Shown here piece by piece: positions 35,128 to 47,500 of a stretch of DNA of 64,000 nt (positions within the stretch are counted from its first letter, which is position 1; each line of letters opens with the position of its first letter). The DNA lies in contig OZ007575.1 of assembly GCA_963931925.1 (NCBI GenBank), positions 30,189,744 to 30,253,743 of the forward strand. Direction: 5' to 3'. This stretch comes from Onchidella celtica (taxonomy: Eukaryota; Mollusca; Gastropoda; Systellommatophora; Onchidiidae). Made by a program: the position numbers and the translations under genes. The notes below the pieces were generated by a model that saw nothing but the letters and a program-made list of their open reading frames with translations, made no database searches and was not told the origin of the DNA.

Positions 35128-36238
35128 ATGTGAACGCGCATCTTTGTGTATCATATTGATAAGAGTCCTGTGTCGTTATACAACAGCAATTGAAGGAGAC
35201 CGATGCTGAAAAAAAACAACTATAAAGAGCCCTTATATAATAATTAATTCAGAAGGGGACTGACTGTATGGAGGTACAATGGATTGGGTTTGTCCATTCT
35301 TGTGTAATCCTGTGGATGTGACCAAAGTATTATTAAACAGGTTTGTTCGCTGTTTAACAAGTACAAGTATGTTGTCGAGCGCATCGATTACCGGTTGATA
35401 AAAAGGAGGCTCTAAGAGAGGTTACATACTAAGCCAGGTCAGACACAGCCAGTTGATGCCAGCAAAGTGTAGGCTACACCAAAGAAATAATGTCAGAAGC
35501 TGACTGTGTCTGAGTGGGCTTAGTTTAGTGGTTTTTCCGGCTTTACGAAGAAAATATAGGAAATTAATTGTGGTGTGCACTTTTTGTCTACCAGCATCTG
35601 ACTGAGTCTGACCGGGGTTTAGTATACCTCTCTAAGAGGCATTCATTATGAAGCTGTAAACAAAAATGAATTTTCCGACGGTGAAATGTGTGTGGTTTTT
35701 GCTAGATTCGAATACCAAGCAAAATCTGGCGAACGTGGGTGAAATTTTATATCCCATTTTCGACCACAGTTTGCAGATGCTGTCAATGGAAACTCTTGTA
35801 TGATTACAATAAATAAGCTTTGATCTGATAATACTATAGAAAATCCTAGGTACATCTTTACAAATTCAGCTCAAGAGAAAATATATACTGTATTGAAGTA
35901 AAACAAAGCAAGAAAAAAAAATATATCACCTCTCTGGAGAGCACAATAATATCCTGTCTGTAAATTGTCAAGTGCTTAAAGCTTTGAATGTTATAGAAGA
36001 AACGCAACATATTTTCAAATAGGCATTAATTTTTTACAGCTAATAGAAATAATAAAAATAAGAACGCATCCTTAAAGATGTTTGTAAATGCAGTGAGCGA
36101 TAGGTCTTGTATTCTTATGATGAAACTCAAAGAATGTCCTTGTTACACGTGCCACATAATATTTTCCTCTGCAATTCTCCAGTCAATGGACGATAACAAC
36201 ACTGAAAATAGAATTACAGGACTGACCAGGCAATAGAC
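35128..36238. other. Intergenic, no gene recognised
   Basis: No exon or element ends recognised. Confidence 0.4.
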
Positions 36239-36576
36239 CAGGTGTCGCCAAAGTTGCTGGATGTAAGAGCCACATACGATAAACTTCAGATGTTCGAGAG
36301 TCATTAGATGAGAACAAAATTTACACACACGTTTTTATTGTTACATACACATTTTGTGACAAACAATTCATCTAAATATTAAGAAATTCAAGTATGCAAC
36401 AATATCTACCCATGTATGCAGTTTTTTAAACTGTTGATTTATATTACTATTAGTTTCAGCAATCACAAAGTATTTAAGCTACATATTTCCCAAATGTTTT
36501 CAAAACCTTGACGGGTGATTGTTTTAAGTTTAACCATATTGAAGGTATCAAATGCGGTAAAGGACTACGGGAAACC

Positions 36577-36834
36577 CACAGACTAATAAAATACCCAGAC
36601 TGGATGATCCCATTGTATGACGTCACAAAACAGAGAACGGTCATGAACCATCCGCCATTCTAGGTTTACAGTAGCGACCGACGCTTCAGCATAGCTACAA
36701 TTTTGAATGACACCATTTTGACGCGCCTACTTAACCTCGGAAGTTTGGTTCCGCACCAAGAAATTAATGCATATGCAACCAATCTTGACAAATAAAAAGA
36801 AATTTTTCCAGTCTAGTTAATTTATCAGTCTGTA
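36577..36834. mobile_element. Short hAT-like MITE, copy 1
   Basis: 258 bp. The left end is CACAGACTAATAAAATACCC and the right end, inverted, is TACAGACTGATAAATTAAC. A perfect 8-bp duplication GGGAAACC flanks it at 36569-36576 and 36835-36842. Termini and the internal TGACGTCACAAAAC block resemble the 1.1-kb family, so it is probably the same transposase group. Confidence 0.85.
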
Positions 36835-36945
36835 GGGAAACCTAACTTCATATCCAGTAAAGAATTATAAAGCTTGATTTTTTTTTTTTGGTTCTTCTTA
36901 AAAAATTTACCTTTAGTGGTAAGAAACTCTTCAGGCGGAGCGAGG

Positions 36946-38032
36946 CACAGACTTATAATTAGGCAGACACACAATCCCATTGAGTGACGTCACAAAACTG
37001 GTTCTCGACCCGCCATTTTGTTTTGTCGTATGATACCTCGTATCTATAGACGCTGCCCACTGTGCGTTGCGTTGCATTGTACGAAGTTGGCTATCAATAT
37101 GAACATCATACCGTGTACCCTTGTTAATCGTGTATTGTGTCATTTTTAAGATTTCAGCTGAATGGAAATCAAGACTAGAGGTCTACTAGAGATGCTAAAT
37201 CTAGACATAGATCTATTTTAAATGTAATCTGTTTCTTAAGTTAGGAAAATCTAGGTCTATGGTGATGTACCCTCATTTCGGCCTCTAATGCTTTTAAACT
37301 TGCAATCTTATTAGCCTAATAAATAACAATTGATTCATTTGAACATGTGCCTTCTCCGTATTCAGACTGAAATAAAAAATAATTTAAGGCTTGTCAGTAA
37401 TTTCCCGTGTTCGAATCTTCCGAAAGGTGGGCACATCACCATAGGCTATCTAGACCACGAGTATTTTATAACTTGCGAAACTAGTAGCACGGTTACGAAC
37501 ACACGTGTCGCAACATGTATGTGTGGTAGTGAGCAGGGTCTGCCTTGCCTCATTTTGGGTTGCATTTCTCGTGAGGATTACAGTGTGATCCCAAGTCTGC
37601 AAATGGATGAGTGGGTGGATGATTGGATTGATGGATAAGTGGATGGATGGATGAATGAATGGATGGATTAAATTGATGGATGATGAATAAGGAGATTGAT
37701 TAATGAATGGATACACTGGTAAATGGATGATAGATGGATGAATGAATGCATGAATGGATGGGTGGATGGACGGCCAAACGGACCGGCGGATGGATGGATA
37801 GATGGATGGCTAAATGAATGGCGACACCTAACTAGCTTGCTATCATGTAGAATTAGACCTACTTTCCTCCATGTCGAAAGATAAAAAAATGTGCGTAATG
37901 ACCATGAGGTCCCAAGGAAACCACAGAATGATGTAAACAGCTGTCGCATACCACAAATTAAAATGGCGGACCGAGCGCTGGCGGAACATACCGAAGAGGC
38001 GATTTGTAATTCTGTGTTATATTTATTCTGTG
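36946..38032 (+). mobile_element. hAT-like non-autonomous transposon, copy B
   Basis: 1,087 bp and nearly identical to copy A over its whole length. A perfect 8-bp target duplication GAGCGAGG occurs at 36938-36945 and 38033-38040, which fixes the ends of the family. It contains the same GGAT minisatellite (about 37605-37815). Confidence 0.92.
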
Positions 38033-38313
38033 GAGCGAGGCAGATGACGATCTTCAGAGGAAGAGTGAAGTCTTTCATCAGATGTTTCGGCCTTTAAATT
38101 CCTGACATCTTCTAGAACCCCCGGCCACACCGAGTTCATGACTCTCACCTTTGTTTTTTTTTCGTTGCCAGGCTCTTCTTCAGATTTGAACCCGAACCGC
38201 TTGGTTTCTGGTTTTTGTGCAGGTGTCTTATGCATTTTGCCAACACTGCCTTTGGTTTTAACGGTATAATATTAGACTATGTGAATTTAGTGTTCATTTC
38301 TTTTTCAACAGCA

Positions 38314-38430
38314 AGCGAGGCAAAAATGCTGGGACTCTCGTGGGGCCAGATTGAAGCCGCAGCCCAGGACAGAGCAGGGTGGAGGACCTTGGTAGATGAC
38401 CTATGCCCCACTCGGGGTTCAAGGGTTTAA
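38314..38430 (+). pseudogene. LINE C-terminal scrap
   Basis: SEAKMLGLSWGQIEAAAQDR, then GWRTLVDDLCPTRGS and a stop, is the familiar end of RTE/CR1-type endonuclease-reverse transcriptase proteins in invertebrates (W-x2-I/V-x3-AQDR-x2-WR). Nothing of the RT core precedes it. The preceding TTTTTCAACAG resembles a splice acceptor, so exonisation is possible but unsupported. Confidence 0.6.
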
Positions 38431-38684
38431 GTCAAGTCTTTTACACCAAATCCAGCAGGAAGCATTTTCCTCTGTTTTTGTTATTATTTTCCTTAAGGAC
38501 ATTTCTAATTTTCCTGCCACCTAGATTGAGTTTCTCCAGAAGAGAGTACACTGTTGAACCGACAAATCCCCTTACTCCTATAGTAAATGTGATGAAAAAA
38601 ACCTCAAGCCAACAGATTTCCACGAGCCGCGTATTGAGGGAAAGAACCGCATGTGGCTCGCGAGCCGCGGTTTGGCCACCCCTG

Positions 38685-39089
38685 AATTAGAAACAATGAC
38701 AGAAAGGAAGAAAGAAAGAAAAAAGAAAGAAAGGCCATACTCCCGAACAGTCATCACCAACAACAATATCAACGATTAAAATGAACAGACAACAACACGA
38801 GCAAAAACAAGTAATGATTATTATATAATAAAATCAAATGAATAAACGGAGAAATGACATGTCGTGCAGTTTCATGCATTTATTACCTCAGCGTGCGAGT
38901 GATTAGTGGGCGTTGTCCTTTCAGTTCGTCTGGCAGTTTCCCAAGCGCTACATGACATTTATGGTGTCGTCATGCTTTCTTGGAACTCAAACTCAAACTC
39001 AGATTGCCCCAGTGTGAACACAACACAGAACAAATTACAATGTATACGAGAAGCAAAGAGCTTAACGATAATAATGCTCGTAACTTGCT
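38685..39089. other. Downstream region of the GPCR gene
   Basis: Minus-strand AATAAA (TTTATT at about 38878-38883) could be the polyadenylation signal of the receptor gene. An AAAG-rich stretch lies at 38700-38735. Confidence 0.35.
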
Positions 39090-40112
39090 TTAAGCTCGAC
39101 ACAAAAAGCGTCTTTTCCACTGTTGAATCAAAATCGAGTAGGTGTTCGAGAATTTCTTAGACATAGAAACATAGATTAAGAAATTGATGGAGGCATTGAC
39201 AACGTACAGAAAGTCCTTACAAATAGCAGTTAGCTTCAGTGTGTTTGAAACTCTGTCTCCACTTTGGGCCAGTTTGGGTTGTATTTGAAAAAGAAGATTA
39301 AAGATCAAACTTGGAAAGCCAATGGCTAAGTAAACTACTGAAATAGTCATCAACATTTTCACGATTCTACTGTCAAATGTCATTGATTTTGAGTTTGATG
39401 AGGTCATGGCAGCTCTTTTCTTTCCTGCTGTGAACAGTTTGTAATTAATGGCTACTGACGTCACCACTATAACAAACATAAAAACTGGGCCTCTTATTAT
39501 AGTTACGAAAGAGTTGATTGTAAAAAAAAGTTCAGAATTTTTGTGAAAAAAATCTGAATAGCCGGTTTCAGCCACCCATTTCTGAGACTTATCATCAAAA
39601 ACCCACACCAAAGTAAAGGTACGAAAATATATTCCAAACCATGCCAGCCAAAATACATAGATGAACATAAGACATGTCCAGGTGAACTTGCATGTAAATA
39701 TTCTGGCAATCTTGAAAGGAAAATACACAGAAATTGTTCTTTCAGTTGAAATCAAAACAATATGAGTTGATGAAACATATTCGAAATATCTGCCAGAAAG
39801 GGACACAAAGACGCTTTGATAAGTTTCATATGTTTTGGCAAGGATTGGATCAAACTTGGAGATAATGCAGGACACTCGCTTGATGGGCAAGACGACATCA
39901 TAAGCCAGGTCCATCACAGACAGAGACATTAGAATGATGTTGGTGCTATCTCCGATGCCTTGATGATGAAGGATGAGAACGTTCAGGACGTTACCCACCA
40001 CACCGAAAATTCCTACCATGTGTAAAAGGAAACAATTCAGGACGGTGTCAATAATGGACAAAAGTTCATCACTGATGAGGTCACTGTAAACCACCGGCGA
40101 CGATGTATTCAT
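39090..40112 (-). CDS. Intronless class A (rhodopsin-like) GPCR
   Basis: A complete 340-residue seven-helix receptor of the plasma membrane. TM1 holds GN at 40-41 (GVVGNVLNVLIL) and TM2 LSVMD with Asp68. ERT at 124-126 replaces DRY but keeps Arg125, and Trp145 sits in TM4. TM6 reads VVYLAIGFPSLIFNL. TM7 has NFLIY at 310-314, where the NPxxY proline is Phe, followed by a basic tail. The short N-terminus begins MNTSS with a possible glycosylation site at Asn2. Sequence style and the single exon resemble the expanded peptide/chemosensory receptors of molluscs (FMRFamide-receptor-like). Ligand is unknown. The start is the first ATG after an upstream stop. The frame is intact. Confidence 0.88.
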   Translation of the reverse strand: MNTSSPVVYSDLISDELLSIIDTVLNCFLLHMVGIFGVVGNVLNVLILHHQGIGDSTNIILMSLSVMDLAYDVVLPIKRVSCIISKFDPILAKTYETYQSVFVSLSGRYFEYVSSTHIVLISTERTISVYFPFKIARIFTCKFTWTCLMFIYVFWLAWFGIYFRTFTLVWVFDDKSQKWVAETGYSDFFHKNSELFFTINSFVTIIRGPVFMFVIVVTSVAINYKLFTAGKKRAAMTSSNSKSMTFDSRIVKMLMTISVVYLAIGFPSLIFNLLFQIQPKLAQSGDRVSNTLKLTAICKDFLYVVNASINFLIYVSMSKKFSNTYSILIQQWKRRFLCRA

Positions 40113-43100
40113 TTTACTAATTTGTTATAGAAGTCGTTTAGTGCTAATATTTGACGTGTCCTGAAAAGCCACTCTTGCTCTCTCACGTACCAGATTTCTG
40201 ACCTCTAATGACGTTTCAAGGTCTGTTCCTTAGGCATTAACGTTTCGTCACCTTATAAAAACAGAACTAAAATATTCCTTAATATGGAGTATAAACTTTA
40301 ACACCAACAGCGGATATTACTTGAAGAAAAACATTTTTTTTTTTTTTTACAGAAAATGAGCATTTAACTCACGAAAAACAACACTTCGATCCCCGCTCTT
40401 GTTCCAGATCGTTAAACACAAAGCGGCACTATGGTTTAATGCTGCAACTTTACAGATCAATGGCGTTGAAAGACACCGCCTGGTTAACTTGTTAACACTG
40501 CCAATCCCTGAAAAAAAAACAACAACAGCAATTCACAGAATGATTCAGATCCCAAGATATATATATATTTTTTTTTTATAGAAAATCACAATTTAAGTGT
40601 TTCAAATCTGTTATCTCATATATCTCCCTAGGTGCTGAGCTAACATTTGGCAAACATCACTATAATTCAAAAATTGCAGCCTCAGAGATCAATATCTTCT
40701 GGATTGCCACTTATTCAGCAATTCAGGGATAATGACGGCACATGGCAGTCACTAGCCTCAGATCCACATAAAGATCAGTCCTTCAATGGCGACGTTTGAA
40801 AGTGTCCAACAGCTGAATATCATTTCTCAGTGAACCACTGCAGATTTGGTTCACCCAACCGTAGAAAAAAAAACAAAAAAACTTAGATAAAATGATACAT
40901 GTACTCATGCCTAAGGTCTGCGATGAGAAAAGAGGCTCAGAAGCTTTCATGAGCCAAAGTTCATATAGCCTGCCCACAGAATGATGAGTTTCGCCGTTAT
41001 AATTAACATTATTTTCCCTTACTATGAACTGTATCACAAAATGATTTGCATGGGTATTGGGTTAAATTCCTACAAAAAAAAAATACAACAAGTAGCGTAG
41101 TAATTTCAAATACATGTAAATGTGCTTTGAATTCGACCACCACCAGCACTGCCTGCCATTCCCTAAACCACCAAAACACAATCAATTTAAGTTCATTCAG
41201 TCTATTTAGAACAGAGTTAAGTGGTTTTATCAAAACAAAATTAAAGTAATACACACACATGGTTAATTGTCTATTTCATGGTATTTCTCTTTTGCTTGAT
41301 TTGAAGAATCCGTCAACTGGCGGTTAATTCTAATCTAAAATCTGGATCATATCAAGTATTTGTGTTTCCTCTCCCTTGGTACCAATCGCCAAAAAATAAA
41401 TCCAAATTCCGACTTGCCCTTGTAAACAGGGTTCAGGTAGTCTGTGTTTTGCAAGCTGGTATCACCGGACCCTCAAAGAAGGACAGTTTTTCACTTTGTT
41501 GCTGCTTTGATTTCTGTCGAGCACTTGATGGTGGTGCGTTTCTTATCTAAAAAACTTTTATTGTTTTGATTTAGACAATGCTACGTGGGGATTTACCAGA
41601 CACTTGGAATATAGATTTGATTGTCCAACTTTTATAGCACATAAACTGCTGTTTTGAGTTGAAAATTGCGTGTTTTATATTTCTTATTTAGCGAATGCTT
41701 TATTTTATGACCTAAAATTAGTTTTTAATCGTGTATTTCCATCATAAATACGAGGGGTTTTCATAATAATATGGACTACAATAACGAATGTATCATCTAG
41801 GGAGGTCATATTTGATGTTTGCACTCGTTCTTTTCCACTGTAATTTCCGAGCTGTTTCTTTCAGTTGTCAAAATCGAAATTGCTGGGGAATTTTCCAGAA
41901 TGGGAGTTCATTACATTGATTACCGAAGTCAGTAGTGCTTCGTGTTTAGATGTGGGCAGATTGTAGGCCACTACATGGAGCTCTATGTCTTGCAAAAGGT
42001 ACAAACAAGCTCAATGCATAGATCTCGCGTTAAAGAAGGTGCTTTACCTTAAGAGTTATCATTAAGTCCAAAGCTTTGTTGTTCAGTCGGTTACTTTCGT
42101 TCTTCAAATTTTTTTTTTTTAATTGTCATTCAGTTTGATACTAAAACAATACAGGAATGGATGAGTTTTATTTTATTATTATCATCATTACAATTGTACT
42201 TTTCTGTGACCTTGTCATTATCCCAGACTTCCCTATGATTACAGAAATTGAAGAACACTTAGAAGACGTTCGGCACTGAAAACGCTTTCATTATAACATG
42301 AAAATTTCAATGCACGACAGACAATGTCACTTTGCCATCATCAAAGAGAATGACCTCGCCTAGGACCAAAGACATTCTCTACGCATGACCGCCCCATACT
42401 GCACCTGTCGAACAAAGGGGGTGTTTTGTCTATCATTAGCATCTCTAGAGAATAAGACCGTCAGTAATTAATGGCAATGAATGAAAGGAAAAGACACAGA
42501 AGTAATGTTTATAATAAAATCGCTGGATAAGTCTTTATTCAAATTGCGAGATGAACCACACAAAGCTTTGTTTTCTTTGCCTGGAACGTCGCCGGCTGAA
42601 ATTTGAACCAAATACGCCACAAACGTTTTACATTAGATTCCACCAGTATTAGTTATGTCAGTTATTCTCCCGAGGTGAAAATGGTCTATGGTTTATGTAC
42701 TAGGTGAGGACGATGTCAGAGCTACGTTTCTATATTATCTAGTACTCATTTAGCTGTACACAATTTTGGCCGGCGGTCAGTTAACTTTCGTTTGTTATTT
42801 TGGAATATTACGTCTCTTTTCAGCACAATGGTACTAATCAGAGGTGAGGCTTCTGTGTCAATGCGACTAATTCGATTGAGTATCTTACAACCGTCGGTGG
42901 AAATTCGTTGGCTGGATGTCACCCCGAGCGGAATTTGAATCACTCACGTCTCGGGGGAGATGTAGCCGACATCAAACTAACAGAGTGAAATGTCAGTGAA
43001 AGTAATAATTCTACCATTGTCCTCAAAAGGATTGTCTTCTCTCTATATTCACCAAAGGTGTGAGCGGCCCGTAACGGTCATTTTCATAGCAATTGATGCT

Positions 43101-44391
43101 AGGTCTTTTTTTCGGTTTGGCCATCATAATCATTCACCACTGTCAATTTAGCACAAATAAATTATGCAAAATGAGAACAGATATACTTTTGCCATGGATA
43201 CAGCCACTATCTGGAAACTTAACCAGGGTAACTGAAGCTTTTCAAAACCTGTTGGCTTCATCAAGTCTAATCCGATCTATGTGAAATGATCTTGCACAAT
43301 TATATTTGAAAGATACACCAGTTGAAATCTTACAGAATGGCTTACAGAATCTTATTGAATGTTTATTCAATATAATTATAAATGAAAAGCGTGATTGCTT
43401 GTGTGTTTAAACTTCTGTGATATTATAATTTGCGTTTGATTTATATGTTCACGAGTTTGTTTGTTTGTTTTAAACATCTTTTGCATAATCTTCTTTTATC
43501 CGTGTTTGGAAAAGGGAAGGGGGGGGGGGATTCTATCGCATTCCGAGATAGGTGTGCTTTATAGAAGACAGACAGTACGGGAGCACAAGCACCTTTCGGA
43601 ACGTCTTGACTCTAAACTCACATAGTTTCAATGCCCAGAAAGAAGAACGCAGAGGGATAAACAAACAAACAAACACACACACACACACACACACGTAGGC
43701 GCAAACGCGTAAACACACACACACATTTCCGCCATTCACACCCAAACGCCCGTTGCAACAAATCTCTGTTGGATTGTTGTGGTAGAAGACAAACAAAATT
43801 AGTCGCTTAAGGGTAACGGCGCTCACATAGGAGGCTTCATTCCCATTTTTCAAAAATACAATAATCATATATACAATGCCTCATTTTTCTTTTCTTTTCA
43901 TTTTCTTTTCTTTTCTTCTCGAATATTATTATTTTGTTTTAAATTATAATTATTTTGGTCGTCCTACAAGATGTAGCATTAAAGTTTATTTTGTGGCTTC
44001 ACATGCAATGCTATTTGTACATTGTATGTCTTAAGTTTACTATGAAGGTTACCGTATTACGTTTTTTTTTTTAACAAATCTGCTTTGATTTAGCAATGGA
44101 ATTCTCCTGCTGAACTCAAAATGTGGTCTGTGGGGGGTAAGTGCTCCAAGGAAGTAGTGACGTAATGCTTTAAATTATAATTATCCTGAGACTTGACTAT
44201 CGGCCCGCTCCACACTGCGGGGGTAATCTTTAGAGTCCTCCAAACTGGTCTTGAGGACTGGGGAGTATCATATGGGTATGGGGGAGTGGTGTGGTGATGA
44301 AGAAGTCAGCAAATTTTGTAATTTTCATTGATGTCTCCGTACTTTTACATCAGTGCCACGATGATGACATCCTTGTGGTTGGTGGCTGGGG
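40113..44391. other. Intergenic between the GPCR and the HSDL1-like gene 3' end
   Basis: No exon recognised. A CA repeat lies at about 43665-43725, a G run near 43521, and T runs near 40328 and 44062. Minus-strand AATAAA (TTTATT at 43985-43990) is a candidate polyadenylation signal for the HSDL1-like gene. Confidence 0.4.
43665..43725. repeat. CA microsatellite
   Basis: (CA)n interrupted by GTAGGCGCAAACGCG-type sequence. Confidence 0.85.
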
Positions 44392-44550
44392 TCATGATCC
44401 CCTGTACGGACTGCCATTGGATATGTGCTTCAGGGTCAAGGTCTCAGTGTCTTTCTGCTTGTGTTTGAGCGTAAGTTTGCCGTTAGCGTGTCTGAGACGT
44501 GTCATGAATGCCATCCTCATCCACTCTGGAAGATTTCGTAACACTAGACC
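44392..44550 (-). CDS. HSDL1: HSDL1-like exon 10 with stop
   Basis: 159 nt, acceptor TTTACAG. Encodes [15 protein letters not shown], matching the MPEWLW region of HSDL1, then a hydrophilic Lys-rich tail and TGA at 44392-44394. Confidence 0.85.
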   Translation of the reverse strand, partial: GLVLRNLPEWMRMAFMTRLRHANGKLTLKHKQKDTETLTLKHISNGSPYRGS

Positions 44551-47500
44551 CTGTAAAACATGAACGAGGCCGTCAAATATTCTTAGGTCAAATTAGTACT
44601 GTTACTTTTGTCCACGACTTTTATAAGATAAGATAAGATAAGATAAATTTTATTCGTCCTTGTACAAGGAAATTTGTTTTGATCATTGAATACATAACAA
44701 TATAGTTACAGAAGCAGAAAGTATGATACATAGCGCGCACACACACATATATACACACACACTGATAAATTAACTAAATTAACAAAATTAACAGTGCACA
44801 CAATATGCTTCCCTAACTAAAACACATTGACCTGACACGCAGGGCATAATTCAACTGTGCACAGATTACGATCAAGATGACGACATTATTGTAACATCCT
44901 AGTTGATGATGGAATAAACGATTTAAAGTAGCGCTCAGTTTTAGTTTTCTTTGACAACAGCCTTAAACTTCTTACAGATCTTATATATTCCTTGTTCAGG
45001 GGATGTTGGGGGTCATTTATAATAATATTAGCTTTTTTAATACAAGCACCAGTGTACAGCTCATCAAAATATGGCAGATCACAGATACAAATTTTGGATG
45101 CTTTTTTAATTAAATTATTGATCTTATTTTTATCTTTTTGTAAGATGTTTCCTCCCCAACAGACAACTCCATACATCAAAACGCTCTGAATAGCCATGGT
45201 GTAAAATATTTTCAGAATGCTTTTGCTAACTTTTAAAAAGCGGAGCTTTCTGAGGAAATACATGCGCTGGTTGGCTTTCTTGTATGAGCGGTGCATGCCA
45301 GTTAAGCAATGAATCAATAGTAATGCCAAGATATTTGGCCTCTGTGACAATTTCAACCTCTTCATTGTTGATAGTAAGAGGGCAAACAGGATCGTTGTTA
45401 TTTTTCCTAAAGTCAAAAACAAGCTCTTTTGTTTTCTTAACATTCAGTAGAAATTGGTTGTTATTACACCAACAATGAAAGGATTGTACAATGTTAGAAT
45501 ATTCGTGGCCAGAGTTAGGTAAAAGGCCTAAAATAGCAGAGTCGTCGGCAAATTTAAGAAGGTAAACGTTGTTGTGTGTCACAGTGAAATCATTTGTATA
45601 CAATGTATACAAGGCAGGTGACAGCACGCAGCCTTGTGGCGCTCCTGTGTTTGTTGTGAGTAATTTGGAAAATGTGTTGTTTATATCCACAAACTGGCTT
45701 CTCTGTGTTAGAAATTCGAAGATCCAGCTCTTTAAAAAAGAACTCACGTGTAGGTTGGTAAGCTTTTGAAACATTAAGTGCGGTTGTATGGTGTTAAACG
45801 CAGACGAAAAATCGACTAGGAGCACACGAACACAGGTTTTACCAGTGTCTAAATGACTGTAGATGTTATGCAATAAAAACAATAAGGCGTCTTCTGTGTT
45901 CCTGTTTTCTTTGTATGCAAATTGCAAAGGATTGAGATTTTGTTTGACCTCCTTCGTTAGTTCAGTTAAAACAAGTTTTTCAAAGCATTTAAAGATAATG
46001 GAAGTTAATGCAACTGGGCGAAGGTCGTTCATTTCAGATATTTTTGGTTTTTTGGGGAAACCAAAGGAAGAGACAATAGTGACGTATAAAGCTGAACTGA
46101 AAAATAGGGAGTTGTCACGAAAGTATTGAAAAGAACATTGGTCTCCCTAACTTTTACACTACCGATACTGAGAATCCACTTGGACATCGTTCTGACAAAG
46201 TGTTTTTTTTTTTCAGTGGGGTTGAGGGGGGGGGGGGAGGGTAGGGGGAGTGGAGGATATGCACTAGATATTGATTACCTGATTAAATATTGGAAAAGAT
46301 AAGGTATTTTAAATTGTACTCGCCGCTCCAAACGTATACTTTCACACACAGCTGTTGTTAGGGGACCGTAGCCTACGTAGTCGAATAGAGAAACTACTGA
46401 GTTATGTTCACTGTTCATCTTTCCCTTACAATGTAAAATGCTACGAACAGCTATCATCCCCACCGTCTGTCATCAACAGCACTGTCTTCAACAACTTTTA
46501 TTCACTAAGGAGACTTTGTTGTGTTACGGTCGCGTCGCATTTTTAAAAATCTAGTCAATGAATCGGCAGTCAAAAAACGGTTGTGTTACAAAGCCTTGCG
46601 TAAGAAATAATACAGAAACGAAACTGTATACATGTAATGCACAGGAATAGGAAAGAGAAATCAAGCCTTCGATCAACGGACCTTCGCAGGGAAAAAAATA
46701 TAAAATAAACTTAACAAATGAATAGAGGTGCTCACACGTGCCAAACACGGGTCCATGACAGAGTCAACGGGAACATGAAAGTAACCTGCAACTGGACAGC
46801 AGGCCGCATGTGGGCGCCTGGCCTTATCCGCTGCCATCAAAACAATCACAATCCAGCCTCACACACCCCCGCTTTTCCAATGTTTCAAAATTGAGTTTCC
46901 TTTTTTTTGCCCCCATTGCCTAAGAATAACTTTACATCACCATCAGCACCATCTTACTTGTAGTGTATGCGGCCAATACCCGTGGGTTCTGGACTGTCTA
47001 CCCACAGTAGACAGGGCACTTTTGACAAATGCTGACGCAGACGGAATCAGAAATCCTGTTCTCACGTTCTTTGTCATGTTGGTAGATACAAAATAAGGCG
47101 TCACACTCTGTGGAAAAGAAACAAGATTAGTAATGATCAAACTAAAACTCTGTATGTAGGAAGAAAAAGACAGTGTACGGTATACTGATTCCTTCGACTA
47201 AAGCACTTTTTTTTTTAAACTAGATCTACATCATTCTAAATCTTTCTACATTTATCTTTCCAGTTATACAGAATTTGTAGGTATCTGATTCTGAAAAAAA
47301 AATGGCATTGTCTAGTCACCTCGCCTTCAGCGATATAGACAAATCCAATCTGTTCAAATGAGATTCTGGGGTAAACGATAGCAAATTCTTTTGGCCGAGT
47401 AACCTCCTGATTAAATTTCCTTTTGCATGGCCCTTTCATATCACAATAGTTACCCCTTACCCTCCCACATCCCCCACATTCCTACCGATGAAATGTTGTC

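Larger units (their letters stand above)
36239..38684. mobile_element. Possible old hAT element hosting nested insertions
   Basis: The left end CAGGTGTCGCCAAAG...GAGCCACATACG (from 36239) matches imperfectly the inverse of the right end, CAGGGGTGGCCAAACC...GAGCCACATGCGG (ending at 38684). The flanks match at 5 of 8 bases only. Between them lie a short MITE (36577-36834), hAT-like copy B (36946-38032) and a LINE scrap. The two ends may instead belong to separate decayed copies. Confidence 0.35.
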
